Assembly: GCA_024711025.1 (NCBI GenBank)
Contig: JANJTP010000072.1
Span: 1-51,965, forward strand
DNA: 51,965 nucleotides
Reading direction: 5' to 3'
Origin: Solirubrobacteraceae bacterium
Lineage (GTDB): Bacteria; Actinomycetota; Thermoleophilia; Solirubrobacterales; Solirubrobacteraceae
Positions 9,675 through 20,298 of the stretch are shown here, in pieces. The notes under the pieces are model-generated. The model did no database searches, was not told the DNA's origin, and saw only the letters and a list, made by a program, of their open reading frames with translations. Position numbers and translations under genes: made by a program. Each line of letters begins with the position of its first letter. Position 1 is the stretch's first letter.

Positions 9675-9680
9675 AGTCTA
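9675..9680 (-). promoter_or_regulatory. TAGACT -10 element, leaderless yqeY promoter
   Basis: TAGACT on the minus strand ends nine bases before the yqeY ATG. A normal start site 6-9 bases downstream would put the mRNA end at or within a few bases of the ATG. No -35 element is recognisable. Confidence 0.55.
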
Positions 9681-9710
9681 CGGGGCGCGACGGCAGTTCC
9701 GATGCGCTCG

Positions 9711-10121
9711 CTACGAGCCCGCCTTCTCGGAGACGTACTCGGCAACGGCTTTGATCTCGTCGTCCTTGAGGACGCCCTCGAACGGGGGCATCGCCCCGCG
9801 CCCGTTCGTGACCGTGCGCTCGACGAGCGACTTGTTCGGCTTGAGCTGATCGAGGTTCGGCCCGACCGCGCCGGTCGCGCCGGCATCGCCGAGCGTGTGA
9901 CAGCTCGCGCAGTTCGCCGTGAAGATCTGCTTGCCGTCGGCCGCGGCCTGAGTCTCGGTCGTCTCGGTCGTGGCGGTCGTCGTCTCGCTCGTCGCGGACT
10001 GCTCCTGCGTCGTGGCGGTCGTCTGGTCTCCGCCACCGCCGCATGCGGCGAGGACCCCGCTCGCGGACGCGGCGAGGGCGAGCACGACGAGAAGGCGGGG
10101 CAGGGTGCGAATGCGCGACAT
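9711..10121 (-). CDS. Lipoprotein mono-heme cytochrome c
   Basis: A 136-residue exported c-type cytochrome. Residues 7-26 are a hydrophobic signal ending in a lipobox (LAAC, Cys27), so it should be lipid-anchored on the outer face of the membrane. Residues 33-62 are a Thr/Ser/Glu-rich tether. The heme site is CASCH (Cys71, Cys74, His75) and the distal ligand is probably Met111 in GAMPPFEG. I start at the ATG at 10121, preceded by GGAAGGA, rather than at the upstream in-frame ATG that abuts the -10 box. It probably shuttles electrons to a terminal oxidase, but no oxidase gene is nearby. Confidence 0.9.
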   Translation of the reverse strand: MSRIRTLPRLLVVLALAASASGVLAACGGGGDQTTATTQEQSATSETTTATTETTETQAAADGKQIFTANCASCHTLGDAGATGAVGPNLDQLKPNKSLVERTVTNGRGAMPPFEGVLKDDEIKAVAEYVSEKAGS

Positions 10122-10184
10122 GTTTCCTTCCGGTTCGACGGCCGGCGCGCCGGCATGACCGGCCACGCGCTCGCGGCCCACCAT

Positions 10185-10213
10185 ACGCTACGACGCCCCG
10201 TGGCGCAGGGCAA
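10185..10213 (-). promoter_or_regulatory. Promoter of the cytochrome c gene
   Basis: On the minus strand TTGCCC (10208-10213) and TAGCGT (10185-10190) are separated by 17 bases, the best two-box promoter in the window. It predicts a leader of about 55 bases before the GGAAGGA-ATG start of the cytochrome gene. Confidence 0.6.
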
Positions 10214-10245
10214 CGCGCACCGGGCGCAACCGGTCGCGATCACGT

Positions 10246-10296
10246 GCCGCAGCCGCCCGCCACGGCACCCCGCGCCGCGGTACCCCGCGCTGCGGC
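10246..10296. repeat. Inverted repeat downstream of the hydrolase gene
   Basis: GCCGCAG (10246-10252) and CTGCGGC (10290-10296) flank a G+C-rich stretch that repeats ACCCCGCG. It lies just past the hydrolase stop and could be a T-less transcription end. Otherwise the 194-base gap holds only the cytochrome promoter. Confidence 0.35.
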
Positions 10297-10315
10297 TCCC
10301 CGCCCGCCGCGACGC

Positions 10316-11221
10316 TCAGCCGCCGCGCGGCAGGACCCGCGCGAGGAACGCGATCTGGTCGGCGACGGCGCGCCGCAGCGGCTCGCCCTCGTAGATGTCG
10401 AAATGTCCGATCGGGTAGCGCGCCAGCTCGCCGCGCGGCGCCAGCTCGGCCATGCGGATCGCGCCGCCGGGCGGTGTCGTCGCGTCGCGCTCGCAGACGC
10501 AGACGAATAGCGGGCACGAGACGCGCCCGGCTGCACGCACCGGTCGCCAGGCGACGAGGCGGAGCAGGACCCGCGCGGCGACCGCATTGCGCCAGCGAGA
10601 ATCGGCGCCCACGATCGCGCGGAACCCGGGCTCCGCCTCGGGCGCCGTCAGGACGGCGTACGAGCCCGGCGGCCCCACCGCGGCGATCATGCGCGGCGCC
10701 CCGCCGAGCGCGGCGAGGCCGATGTCGAGCAGCGCGTCGAGCGTTCCGCGCAAGGCGATCCACGGTGCGGCCGCGCGGAGCTGCGCGAGCCCGTCCGCGA
10801 ACGGCGCCTGCGCGATCGCGGCGGCGAGCCGATCGTCGCCGGCGGCGACGTCGACGACGTGCCCGCCGCTCAGCGAGCTGCCCCACAGAGCGATCCTCTC
10901 CGGGTCGACCCACTCCAGGCGGCGCGCGTGCTCGATCGCCGCCCGGTAGTCGTCCTGCTGGCCCGCGACGTCGACCACCTGGCGCGGCTCTCCCCCGGAG
11001 TCGCCGAAGCCGCGGTAGTCGAACGCCAGAACGCCATGGCCGGCGTCGGCGAAGGGCTCGGCGAACGCCAGCAGACCGTCGCGCCGCGTGGCGCTGAAGC
11101 CGTGCGCCATGACCACGCACGACGTCCTGTGCTCCGCGTCGGCACCCGTGGGGCGCAGCAGCCAGGCGGCGAGCGCGGCCCCACCGGACCGGATCGTCGT
11201 CTCCTCGATCGCGTGGGCCAC
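10316..11221 (-). CDS. Alpha/beta hydrolase
   Basis: A 301-residue cytoplasmic alpha/beta-hydrolase-fold enzyme with no signal peptide. The oxyanion strand VVMAHGFSATRRDGL is followed by FDYRGFGDSGG, the nucleophile elbow with Ser116 (GSSLSGG), an acid candidate in CERDATTPP, and a C-terminal catalytic His in GHFDIYEGE. The architecture resembles dienelactone-hydrolase-like or CocE-like serine hydrolases; the substrate cannot be inferred. It starts at a GTG with a GAGG ribosome site inside the prmA end, nine bases downstream of prmA, and is probably cotranscribed with hrcA-dnaJ-prmA. Confidence 0.88.
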   Translation of the reverse strand: MAHAIEETTIRSGGAALAAWLLRPTGADAEHRTSCVVMAHGFSATRRDGLLAFAEPFADAGHGVLAFDYRGFGDSGGEPRQVVDVAGQQDDYRAAIEHARRLEWVDPERIALWGSSLSGGHVVDVAAGDDRLAAAIAQAPFADGLAQLRAAAPWIALRGTLDALLDIGLAALGGAPRMIAAVGPPGSYAVLTAPEAEPGFRAIVGADSRWRNAVAARVLLRLVAWRPVRAAGRVSCPLFVCVCERDATTPPGGAIRMAELAPRGELARYPIGHFDIYEGEPLRRAVADQIAFLARVLPRGG

Positions 11222-11230
11222 AGCCGATCC

Positions 11231-12076
11231 TCAGCTCTCGAGCAGCAGCGCCGCCCACTCGCCGCGGCACCGGCGGCCGACCTCGCGCAGCCCGACCTGA
11301 CGTGCGAACGCGGCCGCGACCTCATCGGCCTCGCCGACCAGCAGGCCGCTCGCGATCAGCCGCCGCGGGATGGCACCGTCGACGAACCCGCCCCGCGCGA
11401 TCGTCAGCAGCAGCGGTCGCACGAGGTTCGCGAGCACCGTCGGGGCCATGGGCGGCGGGCCGTCGAGCAGCAGGTCGAAGCGCCGGGCGCTGACCCGGGC
11501 GCCGTTGGCGGCCGCGTTCGCGAGCGTCGCCTCGATGCTCGCCTCCTCGTGGTCGAGACCGAGCACCGGGCCCCACCCCAGGCGCGCGGCCGCGATCGCC
11601 AGCACGCCGGAGCCGCAGCCGAGGTCGACGCAGGCACCGCCGGGCTCCAGCGTCAGCAGCAGCTCCAGGCACAGGCGCGTCGTCTCGTGCGCTCCGGTGC
11701 CGAAGGCCTGCCCCGGGTCGATGACGAGATCCAGCGCCCCACCGCCGCCGGGCTGCGCAGGCTCCCAGGGCGGGCGAACCCTGAGCCCGAGCCCGCCGGC
11801 GCGCTCGCAAGGCAGCTCGACCGGCCGGTGGAAGGCCCTCCAGCGCTCGTGCCAGTCGTCGGGGATCTCCTCGCTGACGATGTCGACGAGCGCCCCGCCG
11901 ACGGCGGCGCGCAGCTCCGGCAACGCCGGGAGCTCCCCAGGTGGCCCGTAGACCGCGTACTCGACGACGTCGCCCGGCAGCTCGCGCTCCTCGACGCCTG
12001 ACGGGGCCAGCTCGAGCAGCTCGGCGAGCGCGATCTCGGCCTCCGCGCGCCGCACACGCAGCGCGAGGCGGATCAC
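11231..12076 (-). CDS. prmA: Ribosomal protein L11 methyltransferase
   Basis: PrmA trimethylates ribosomal protein L11. The 281-residue protein has an N-terminal L11-recognition domain and a class I methyltransferase domain with DPGQAFGTGAHETT, the SAM-binding VDLGCGSGVLAI motif, an acidic LGLDHEE strand end, and ANLVRPLL in place of the usual NIL. The GTG start overlaps the dnaJ stop (GTGA). The hrcA-dnaJ-prmA order is common in Gram-positive bacteria. Confidence 0.94.
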   Translation of the reverse strand: MIRLALRVRRAEAEIALAELLELAPSGVEERELPGDVVEYAVYGPPGELPALPELRAAVGGALVDIVSEEIPDDWHERWRAFHRPVELPCERAGGLGLRVRPPWEPAQPGGGGALDLVIDPGQAFGTGAHETTRLCLELLLTLEPGGACVDLGCGSGVLAIAAARLGWGPVLGLDHEEASIEATLANAAANGARVSARRFDLLLDGPPPMAPTVLANLVRPLLLTIARGGFVDGAIPRRLIASGLLVGEADEVAAAFARQVGLREVGRRCRGEWAALLLES

Positions 12077-13212
12077 CGCCGGCCGCCGAGCAGCCGCCGC
12101 AGCTTCGCCCCGACGCCCTCGGGCTCCGCCAGGTTCTCGGCCGTCAGCGAGTCGGCGAGTCGGCGCAGCAGCTCCCGCTGCTCATCGCCCAACCGGCGCG
12201 GGATGACGACGTTGACGACGACGCGCAGGTCGCCGCGTCGATCGGGGCGGCGCAGCGTCGGCATACCCTGATGGCGCAGCACGAGAACCTCGCCGGGCTG
12301 GGTGCCGGCCGGGATCGCAAGCTCCTGCTCCCCCTCGAGCGCCGGCACGGCGAGCGTCGCGCCTAGCGCCGCCAGCGGCGCGGGAACGTCGAGCACCGTC
12401 ACGAGGTCGTCACCGTCGCGCAGCAGGCGCTCGTCGGGGGCGACGTGGACCTGCACGTAGAGGTCGCCCGGGGCGCCCCCTCGCTCGCCCGCGTGGCCCC
12501 GCCCGGAGAGGCGGATGCGCTGGCCGTCGGCGATCCCGGGGGGCACGTCGACCTCGAGCTCCCGCGCTCGCACGACGCGCCCGCGACCGTCGCACTCCGC
12601 GCACGGGCTCTCGGGGATCCGGCCGGCGCCCAGACACGCGTCGCAGGCCGCGGTCCGCATCACCTGGCCGAACGGCGAGCGCGCGACGACCTGAAGCACC
12701 CCGGCACCGCCGCAGCGCCCGCACGTGCGCAGGCCCGTGCCGGGCTCGGCACCATCGCCCCCGCACCGCTCGCAGGCGCCGACCGCCTCGAACGCGACGT
12801 GGACCCGCTTCCCGGCGGCCGCCGCGCGAAGGTCGATCTCGACGCCGACGATCGCGTCGTCCCCCTGCGTGGGCCCGCCCGGCGATCCGCCGAACCCGCC
12901 CATGCCACCGCCGAAGAACGCCTCGAAGAGGTCGCCGATCGAGCCGAACCCCTCGAAGTTGGGCCGCATCCCGCCGTTGCGCAGGCCCTCGTGGCCGTAG
13001 CGGTCGAAGATCTCGCGCCTGCGAGGGTCGGAGAGGATCTCGTAGGCCTCGGCGGCCTGCTTGAACTTCTCCTCGGCGTCCGGATCATGGGCGTTGACGT
13101 CCGGGTGCAGCTCGCGCGCGAGGCGACGAAACGCCTTCTTGATCTGGACCTCGTCGGCGTCGCGCGGTATGCCGAGCAGCTCGTAGGGATCGCGCGGGAG
13201 CGTGGAGGCCAT
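12073..13212 (-). CDS. dnaJ: Chaperone DnaJ (Hsp40, zinc-finger type)
   Basis: DnaJ stimulates DnaK ATPase activity and delivers unfolded clients. The 379-residue protein has a J domain with HPD at 36-38, a Gly/Phe-rich segment at about 80-118, and four CxxCxGxG zinc repeats starting at Cys147, 164, 190 and 204, followed by the substrate-binding beta domains. This is a complete type I DnaJ. It starts 12 bases after hrcA. DnaK and GrpE are not in the window, so this is the second, hrcA-linked kind of dnaJ locus. Confidence 0.96.
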   Translation of the reverse strand: MASTLPRDPYELLGIPRDADEVQIKKAFRRLARELHPDVNAHDPDAEEKFKQAAEAYEILSDPRRREIFDRYGHEGLRNGGMRPNFEGFGSIGDLFEAFFGGGMGGFGGSPGGPTQGDDAIVGVEIDLRAAAAGKRVHVAFEAVGACERCGGDGAEPGTGLRTCGRCGGAGVLQVVARSPFGQVMRTAACDACLGAGRIPESPCAECDGRGRVVRARELEVDVPPGIADGQRIRLSGRGHAGERGGAPGDLYVQVHVAPDERLLRDGDDLVTVLDVPAPLAALGATLAVPALEGEQELAIPAGTQPGEVLVLRHQGMPTLRRPDRRGDLRVVVNVVIPRRLGDEQRELLRRLADSLTAENLAEPEGVGAKLRRLLGGRR

Positions 13213-13224
13213 CGACCGGCGAGG

Positions 13225-14238
13225 CTAGCGCTCGTAGACGTCCTGGACGTAGCGCGAGAGCTGCAGGGCCGCTTCGCGGACGGTCGCGATCGTCATCCCG
13301 TAGTCCATTCGCACCGGCCCGATCACGGAGACGGTCCCGAGCCGCCGAGCGGGCAGGCCGTAGGCGGCGGCCACGACCGCGAGCGACTGCAGCGCCGGCA
13401 GCTCGTTCTCGCTGCCGATACGCACCAGGACGTCCGGCTCGGCGAGCGCGGCGCTCAGCACGCCGAGCAGCGTGACCCGCCGCTCGAGGGCCGTGAGCAG
13501 CTCGTTGATCTGGGCCAGGTCGGCGAGCCGCCCGACGCCCAGCAGCCGTGAGGCGCCCTCCACGTAGAGCGTGTCGTCCTGGGTCGCGGCGAGCTCGGCG
13601 AAAGCCGGGGCGAGCGCCGCGACGAACCGCTGCTCGCTCTGTCCGAGGGATGGATCGAGCAGCCGCTGCTGGAGCATCCGCGCACCGACGCCGAGGCCGA
13701 CGAGCTGCTCGTTCAGGTACTCGCCGGCCCAGCCGATGAGGCCGGGATCGACGGCGTCGGGGAAGCTCAGGACGCGGCGGCTCACGCCGCCGCTGGAGGT
13801 GATCACGACGACCATCACGACGCTTGGCTGCAGGGCCAGCACCTCGACGTGGCGGATCGTCGCCGTGTCGGCCGGGGGTGCGCTCACGACGGCGAGCAGG
13901 TTCGTGACGCGGGCCAGCGTCTCGGTCGTCGCGTGCATCGCCTGGTCCAGCTCGCGGCGCACGAGCGGCAGGTCGAGCTCGGCGCGGCGCGGACGGGCCG
14001 GCAGCAGCCGGTCGACGTAGAAGCGCCGGCCGGCGTCGGTCGGCACCCGACCCGCCGAGGTGTGCGGGTGCGTGACCAGTCCCAGCTCCTCCAGCACGGC
14101 GAGCTCGTTGCGGATCGTCGACGGGCCGCAGCCGAGCTCAGCGTCGGTGGCGAGCGTCTTGGAGCCAACCGGCTGATCAAGCTCCTGGTTAGCCTCGACG
14201 ACCTTTCGTAAGACGAGCTGTTGTCTGACGGTGAGCAC
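13225..14238 (-). CDS. hrcA: Heat-inducible transcription repressor HrcA
   Basis: HrcA represses class I heat-shock genes through CIRCE operators. The 337-residue protein opens with the winged-helix MLTVRQQLVLRKVVEA...PVGSKTL and PSTIRNELAVLEELG, then the HTSAGRVPT motif, the GAF-like middle domain and the C-terminal IGPVRMDYG segment. The GTG start has no Shine-Dalgarno sequence but sits eight bases after TAGACT, so its mRNA is probably leaderless. No CIRCE inverted repeat is visible in front of it, so autoregulation is not evident. Confidence 0.96.
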   Translation of the reverse strand: MLTVRQQLVLRKVVEANQELDQPVGSKTLATDAELGCGPSTIRNELAVLEELGLVTHPHTSAGRVPTDAGRRFYVDRLLPARPRRAELDLPLVRRELDQAMHATTETLARVTNLLAVVSAPPADTATIRHVEVLALQPSVVMVVVITSSGGVSRRVLSFPDAVDPGLIGWAGEYLNEQLVGLGVGARMLQQRLLDPSLGQSEQRFVAALAPAFAELAATQDDTLYVEGASRLLGVGRLADLAQINELLTALERRVTLLGVLSAALAEPDVLVRIGSENELPALQSLAVVAAAYGLPARRLGTVSVIGPVRMDYGMTIATVREAALQLSRYVQDVYER

Positions 14239-14246
14239 CGATACCG

Positions 14247-14252
14247 AGTCTA
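14247..14252 (-). promoter_or_regulatory. TAGACT -10 element, leaderless hrcA promoter
   Basis: TAGACT on the minus strand lies eight bases before the hrcA GTG, with no ribosome-binding sequence between. The next gene upstream (an SDR) ends 25 bases beyond the hexamer, so this gives hrcA-dnaJ-prmA its own start. Confidence 0.5.
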
Positions 14253-14277
14253 CGCCCGGGTTCGGGCAGCGGATCGC

Positions 14278-15066
14278 TCAGATGATGATCGCGACCGCCC
14301 CGCCGTCGGCCGACCACGCGGCGCCGCTGACGATGCTCGCCCGGGCCGAGCACAGGAACGCGACGACGTCCGCGATCTCGCCTGGCGCGGCGAGCCTCCC
14401 GAGTGGCGCCTTCGCGGCTTGGAGGGCGATCGCCTCGTCGCGTGAGATGCCCCGCGCCGCCGCCACCTGGTCGGCCAGCCCGCCGGGCGCCATCCACAGC
14501 TCGCTGGCCACCGCGCCCGGGGTCACCGCGTTGACGAGCACGCCGTGAGCGGCCCATAGGTCGGCGAAGATGCGCGAGAGCGAGAGCTGCGCGGCCTTGG
14601 TGACGCTGTACGCGGCGTTCGTCGCCGACGGGCGCTTGGCGGAGGAGGAGCAGACGTTGACGATCCGCCCGCCGCCGCGCCGCGCCATCAGCGGCGCCGC
14701 GGCGCGCATCAGCCGCATCGGAGCCAGCACGTTCAGCGCGTACTGGTCCAGCCAGTCCTCGTCGGTCAGATCGTCGACCGCGCCGGCGAAGCTCGTCCCG
14801 GCGTTGTTGACGAGCACGTCGATCCCGCCCATCTGCTCGACTGCCTCGGTGACGATCTCCTCGTCCGCCGTCGGGTCGGTGACGTCGCACGCGAGCCATT
14901 CGGCCCGCGGCCCGCAAGCCTCCGCCGCCGCGCGCAGGGCCGCCTCGCGGCGAGCGACGAGCAGCACGCGCGCGCCCTCGGCGCTCAGCCGCTCGGCGGT
15001 CGCCCGGCCGACGCCGCTCGACGCGCCGGTGACGACGCAGATCCGCCCTTCGAGCCCGAGATCCAT
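14278..15066 (-). CDS. Short-chain dehydrogenase/reductase (SDR)
   Basis: A 262-residue classical SDR with a Rossmann fold. It has the cofactor loop TGASSGVGRA near residue 14, a CDVTD acidic turn, NNAGTSF, a catalytic Ser in VCSSSAKRPS, and Tyr/Lys in YSVTKAA. The C-terminus resembles FabG-like or glucose-dehydrogenase-like enzymes (SADGGAVAII). Substrate unknown. The RR after the first strand (VARREAA) hints at NADP but is not decisive. It lies 36 bases downstream of lepA on the same strand. Confidence 0.88.
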   Translation of the reverse strand: MDLGLEGRICVVTGASSGVGRATAERLSAEGARVLLVARREAALRAAAEACGPRAEWLACDVTDPTADEEIVTEAVEQMGGIDVLVNNAGTSFAGAVDDLTDEDWLDQYALNVLAPMRLMRAAAPLMARRGGGRIVNVCSSSAKRPSATNAAYSVTKAAQLSLSRIFADLWAAHGVLVNAVTPGAVASELWMAPGGLADQVAAARGISRDEAIALQAAKAPLGRLAAPGEIADVVAFLCSARASIVSGAAWSADGGAVAIII

Positions 15067-15102
15067 CGGGGCATCATCGCCGGTCGCGAGCCGCGCTCCC
15101 GC

Positions 15103-16908
<1,806 letters not shown>

Positions 16909-16961
16909 GGCGGATCGGGCGCCGCGGCCGCCGCTTGCGGCCGACGTGACGCCAGCGGTAC

Positions 16962-16967
16962 AGGGTA
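16962..16967 (-). promoter_or_regulatory. Candidate -10 element (TACCCT) for lepA
   Basis: TACCCT on the minus strand in the 92-base murJ-lepA gap would give a leader of about 45-50 bases. No -35 element or ribosome-binding sequence supports it further. Confidence 0.35.
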
Positions 16968-17000
16968 GGCGTCGCGGGCTCGCCGGCTGCCGCGCGGCCG

Positions 17001-18827
17001 TCAGGCGGCGGGGCGCCGGCGCCTGATTCGGGCGGAGACGAACCGGCGGATCTGCTCGGCCTCGGGGATCCGCAGGAGGAGGACCGCGAGCGCGTATGCG
17101 GCCAGGCCGGCGGCGACCGCCGGCCCGACGGCGATCAGGCGCGCCAGCGGGCCGCCATCGCCGACGACGCCGGAGATCAGCCACCACACGCCGTAGGCGA
17201 CCAGCGCCAGCGGCACCGACGCGACGAGGATCCGGGCCGCCGCGTCGAGCGTCCGGGCGCCCTCGATGCTGCCGTGCAGGTCGCGGCGCAGCGCGCCGGC
17301 CTGCGCGGCGGTCATCACCGCGCTCGCGATGGCGGTCCCGATCACCGGGCCGGCGATCCCGAGCGGCCGGTAGAGCGCCAGCGACACGGCGACGTTCACG
17401 GCCAGGCTCGCCGCGGCGAGGCTCGTCGGCACCCACGGTCGCTGCAGCGAGAAGAACGCACGGGTCAGCAGCAGGTTGATGCCAGCGAACGGGAGCGAGA
17501 AGGAGAACCAGAAGAGGGCCTTCGCGACCTCTTCCGTCGACGATCGGCCGAACGAGCCGTACTGGTAGATCAGCTCGACGATCGGCGCCGCCAGGACGGC
17601 CGTCAGCACGGCGGCGGGGACGAGCAGCAGCAGGTTCTGGCGCGCTCCCGTGCCGAGCAGGCTGCGCAGGCCGGCTATGTCGCGCCGCGCCACCAGTCGG
17701 CTCAGCGAAGGGAACAGCACGGTCGCCAGAGCGACGCTGAACATGCCCTGCGGCAGCATGTAGATGCGGAACGCCGCGTCGATCGCCCGCGGCACGCTGT
17801 CGGCGATCAGCGCGCCGATCACCGAGTTGATCAGCAGATCGACGTTGATCACGCCCAGGCCGATGGTCACCGGCAGCATCAGGTGCAGGACACGGCGGAC
17901 GCCGGGGTCGCGCCAGTCGACGTGCAGCTGCAGTCGCAGGTCGATCCGCCCGAGGACCGGCACGACCATCAGGAGCTGGACGATCGTCCCGACGAGCACG
18001 CCGATCGCGTACGCGTAGATCTGCTTGTCCGGCTCGAACACGCCGTGCAGGCCGATCAGCGTGCCGATGATGATGATGTTCCAGACCAGCGGCGCGAGCG
18101 CCGGCACCGTGAAGTGGTGGTGGGCGTTGAGGATGCCCACGAGCAGGCCGTTGAGGCCAAGGAGCACGACGACCGGGAACAGGACCTGCGAGAGACCGAC
18201 CGTGAGGTCGACCAGCTGCGGCGTGAACTGGTCGCCGGGCACGAACAGCGGCATGACGACGCCGGCGGCGACGATGAAGAACGCCGTCAGGGTGCCGAGG
18301 ACCAGCAGGATGAGCCAGAACAGCGTCGATGCGAGCAACATCGCCTCGCGGCGCTTGCCCCGCTCGAGGTATTCCGTGAAGACCGGTACGAAGGCGGCGC
18401 TCAGCGCGGCGTCGGCGAACAGGCCGCGCACGAGGTTCGGGACCTGGAAGGCGATCGTGAACGCCGACGCCGCGCCGCTCGTGCCGAAGTAGCGCGCGGC
18501 GACGATCTCTCGTGCCAGGCCCGCGAGCCGCGAGAGGGCCGTCGCGACGGAGAAGATCGCGGTGTTGCGCGCGACGCCGCTTCCTCGCCGAGGCGCCCGC
18601 GACGCGTCTGCCCGGCCGTCGTCGAGGGCCCCCGCGACCTCGTCCCCGCGCTCGTCGACCGCGCCGCCCGTGCGCCCGCGCCGTCCGACGCGCGCGGCAG
18701 CGGCCGCATCGGTGTCGGGCGAGATCGCTCCGGCCGCGGCGGCGTCGAGCACGTCGGCGACGCCGGGCGCCTCGCTCGAGCCGTCGTCGGGCCCCCGTCG
18801 GCCGGGGCTGCGGTGGCTCGGGGTCAC
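17001..18827 (-). CDS. murJ: Lipid II flippase MurJ (MviN family) with N-terminal extension
   Basis: MurJ flips the peptidoglycan precursor lipid II across the membrane. The multi-spanning core begins around residue 85 ([20 protein letters not shown]) and runs to about 595, with the expected 14 hydrophobic helices and family motifs such as [11 protein letters not shown] and a basic C-terminal tail (RIRRRRPAA). Residues 1-84 are a hydrophilic, Ala/Gly/Asp/Arg-rich extension not needed for the fold. The GTG start is supported by TAGCAT nine bases upstream. The gene is divergent from rpsT. Confidence 0.92.
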   Translation of the reverse strand: MTPSHRSPGRRGPDDGSSEAPGVADVLDAAAAGAISPDTDAAAAARVGRRGRTGGAVDERGDEVAGALDDGRADASRAPRRGSGVARNTAIFSVATALSRLAGLAREIVAARYFGTSGAASAFTIAFQVPNLVRGLFADAALSAAFVPVFTEYLERGKRREAMLLASTLFWLILLVLGTLTAFFIVAAGVVMPLFVPGDQFTPQLVDLTVGLSQVLFPVVVLLGLNGLLVGILNAHHHFTVPALAPLVWNIIIIGTLIGLHGVFEPDKQIYAYAIGVLVGTIVQLLMVVPVLGRIDLRLQLHVDWRDPGVRRVLHLMLPVTIGLGVINVDLLINSVIGALIADSVPRAIDAAFRIYMLPQGMFSVALATVLFPSLSRLVARRDIAGLRSLLGTGARQNLLLLVPAAVLTAVLAAPIVELIYQYGSFGRSSTEEVAKALFWFSFSLPFAGINLLLTRAFFSLQRPWVPTSLAAASLAVNVAVSLALYRPLGIAGPVIGTAIASAVMTAAQAGALRRDLHGSIEGARTLDAAARILVASVPLALVAYGVWWLISGVVGDGGPLARLIAVGPAVAAGLAAYALAVLLLRIPEAEQIRRFVSARIRRRRPAA

Positions 18828-18836
18828 TTCGCGAAG

Positions 18837-18842
18837 ATGCTA
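18837..18842 (-). promoter_or_regulatory. TAGCAT -10 element, leaderless murJ promoter
   Basis: TAGCAT on the minus strand ends nine bases before the murJ GTG with no ribosome-binding sequence between. This supports the long N-terminus of MurJ. Confidence 0.5.
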
Positions 18843-18898
18843 CGGCCCCGGGCCGACCGCACACCCCGAACCGACACACGGCACGCGAGTCGGACCGC

Positions 18899-18904
18899 TA
18901 CACT
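18899..18904 (+). promoter_or_regulatory. TACACT -10 element of rpsT
   Basis: TACACT on the plus strand lies 12 bases before the rpsT ATG, giving a leader of at most about six bases. It is divergent from the murJ promoter 57 bases away. Confidence 0.5.
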
Positions 18905-18916
18905 TCGCCGCCGGCC

Positions 18917-19183
18917 ATGGCCAACATCCATTCTCAGAAGAAGCGCATCCTGCGCGCAGCCCGCGAGCGCGACGAGAACCGTCGCTACACCTCGGCGATC
19001 AAGACGTACTTCAGGCGCCTGGACGCCGCAGTCGCCAGTGGCGACGACGGCAGCGCCGACGCCGAGCACCGCCGCCTGATCTCGACGATCGACAAGGCCG
19101 TTGGCCGCGGCGCCCTGCACCGGAACACGGGCGCCCGCAAGAAGTCCCGCGCCGCGCGCGTCCGCGCCGGTCACGGCGACTGA
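18917..19183 (+). CDS. rpsT: 30S ribosomal protein S20
   Basis: S20 is a primary 16S rRNA-binding protein of the small subunit. The 88-residue, strongly basic helical protein starts MANIHSQKKRILRAARER and ends with the ISTIDKAVGRGALHRNTGARKKSR segment typical of the family. The ATG at 18917 is chosen because the family N-terminus begins there; the frame stays open upstream only as a murJ antisense reading. It is one of few plus-strand genes here and runs convergently towards holA. Confidence 0.97.
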   Translation: MANIHSQKKRILRAARERDENRRYTSAIKTYFRRLDAAVASGDDGSADAEHRRLISTIDKAVGRGALHRNTGARKKSRAARVRAGHGD

Positions 19184-19212
19184 GCCGCGCCCGGGCTTCG
19201 ATCCCGCTCGAG

Positions 19213-19251
19213 TCGAACGCACGTCGCCCCCGGTCGACGTCGCTCGTTCGA
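19213..19251. repeat. Nested inverted repeat between convergent rpsT and holA
   Basis: TCGAACG (19213-19219) pairs with CGTTCGA (19245-19251), and inside it CGTCG pairs with CGACG. It lies in the 138-base gap between two converging genes and may act as a bidirectional, T-poor transcription end. Nothing else is seen in the gap. Confidence 0.45.
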
Positions 19252-19321
19252 CCGCCGGCGACGCCGGCCCCGGCCGACGCGATCGTCCGACCGCGAGCGG
19301 TACCGGCGCCGCCGACGCGAA

Positions 19322-20290
19322 TCAGGTCACCGCGAGCAGCGCCCGGGTCACGAGCGTGTCAGGCGCGAGCTCGCTGCCGCCGCGCGTCGCGACCTCGAGC
19401 TCGGCGAAGCGCTCGACCGCCAGCCGCAGCGCCCCCAGGTCCGCCCCCTGCGCCTCGCGGATCCGGCGATCGGCCGCATAGGGGCTCATTCGGGCACCCC
19501 GTTTGATCTCCGCCGGCGAGACGCCGGCCTCGATCCGCTCGGCGATCGTCGCGAGCTCGCGCAGCCTCCGGGAGACGACCGGTGCCAGCCGCGCCGGATC
19601 CTCGCCCTGCTGGCGCAGCGAGCCGTACGCGGCGAGCGCGGCCTGCCGGTCGCGCGCGGCAACCGCGTCGGCCAGGGCCCAGACCTGGCGCTCCGCCGAG
19701 AGCGCAGCCGCCGACTCGACGACGTCCACATCGATCGTCGAGCCCGATCCGTGCTCGAGAGCCAGCTTCTCCAGCTCGCGCAGCAGACGCTGCTGACGGT
19801 CGCCGACCTGGGCGATCAGCGCCTGCGCGGCCGCACCGTCGAGGCGCACACCCATCCTGGCTGCCTCGTCGACCGCCCACCGCGGGAGATCCCGCGCCTT
19901 GCGAAGACGCTCGGCGGTGACGCTGCCACCGGCCGCCTCGACCGCCCGCACCAGCGACTGCGGCGCCTGGAGCCTTCCCTCCTCGGAGGCGAAGAAGGCG
20001 ATCGTGGTGTCGGGCGGCATCGCGGCCATCGTCGGTACGAGCGCGGCCTCCACCTCCGCGTCCTTCCAGCGCTCGGCTCCGTCGACCACGATGAAGCGCC
20101 GGCCCGTCGCGAAGGTCATCGCGTTCAACGCGGCCGCGGCACCCTCCGGCGTCGCCGCGTCGCCCGCGAGCACCTCGACTCCGGCGGCCCCCGACTCTGC
20201 CTCGGCAAGGACGCGCAGCCGACTGCGGCGTTCCGCGACCCGCCCGTGATCGTCGCCGTGAACCAGGTAGACGGGCTTGAAGGCGGGCAC
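19322..20290 (-). CDS. holA: DNA polymerase III delta subunit
   Basis: HolA is the clamp-loader subunit that opens the beta clamp. The 322-residue protein begins PAFKPVYLVHGDDHGRVAE and contains the AAA+-like delta domain (FIVVDGAERWKD), a DLPRWAVDEAARMGVRLD lid segment with QVGDRQQRLLRELEKL, and the C-terminal helical collar domain. I choose the GTG at 20290 because the family N-terminus starts there and a TAGACT hexamer stands eight bases upstream. The reading frame is open further back only inside comEC. Neighbouring comEC is a common partner in Gram-positive genomes. Confidence 0.93.
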   Translation of the reverse strand: MPAFKPVYLVHGDDHGRVAERRSRLRVLAEAESGAAGVEVLAGDAATPEGAAAALNAMTFATGRRFIVVDGAERWKDAEVEAALVPTMAAMPPDTTIAFFASEEGRLQAPQSLVRAVEAAGGSVTAERLRKARDLPRWAVDEAARMGVRLDGAAAQALIAQVGDRQQRLLRELEKLALEHGSGSTIDVDVVESAAALSAERQVWALADAVAARDRQAALAAYGSLRQQGEDPARLAPVVSRRLRELATIAERIEAGVSPAEIKRGARMSPYAADRRIREAQGADLGALRLAVERFAELEVATRGGSELAPDTLVTRALLAVT

Positions 20291-20298
20291 GCCACGCG

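Noticed and set aside
14236-14278. CIRCE operator in front of hrcA
   Set aside because: No TTAGCACTC-N9-GAGTGCTAA-like inverted repeat; only scattered partial matches such as GGTGCTCA.
17274-19079. Long plus-strand open frame opposite murJ running into rpsT
   Set aside because: Antisense of murJ with charged low-complexity translation; the real plus-strand gene is rpsT starting at 18917.
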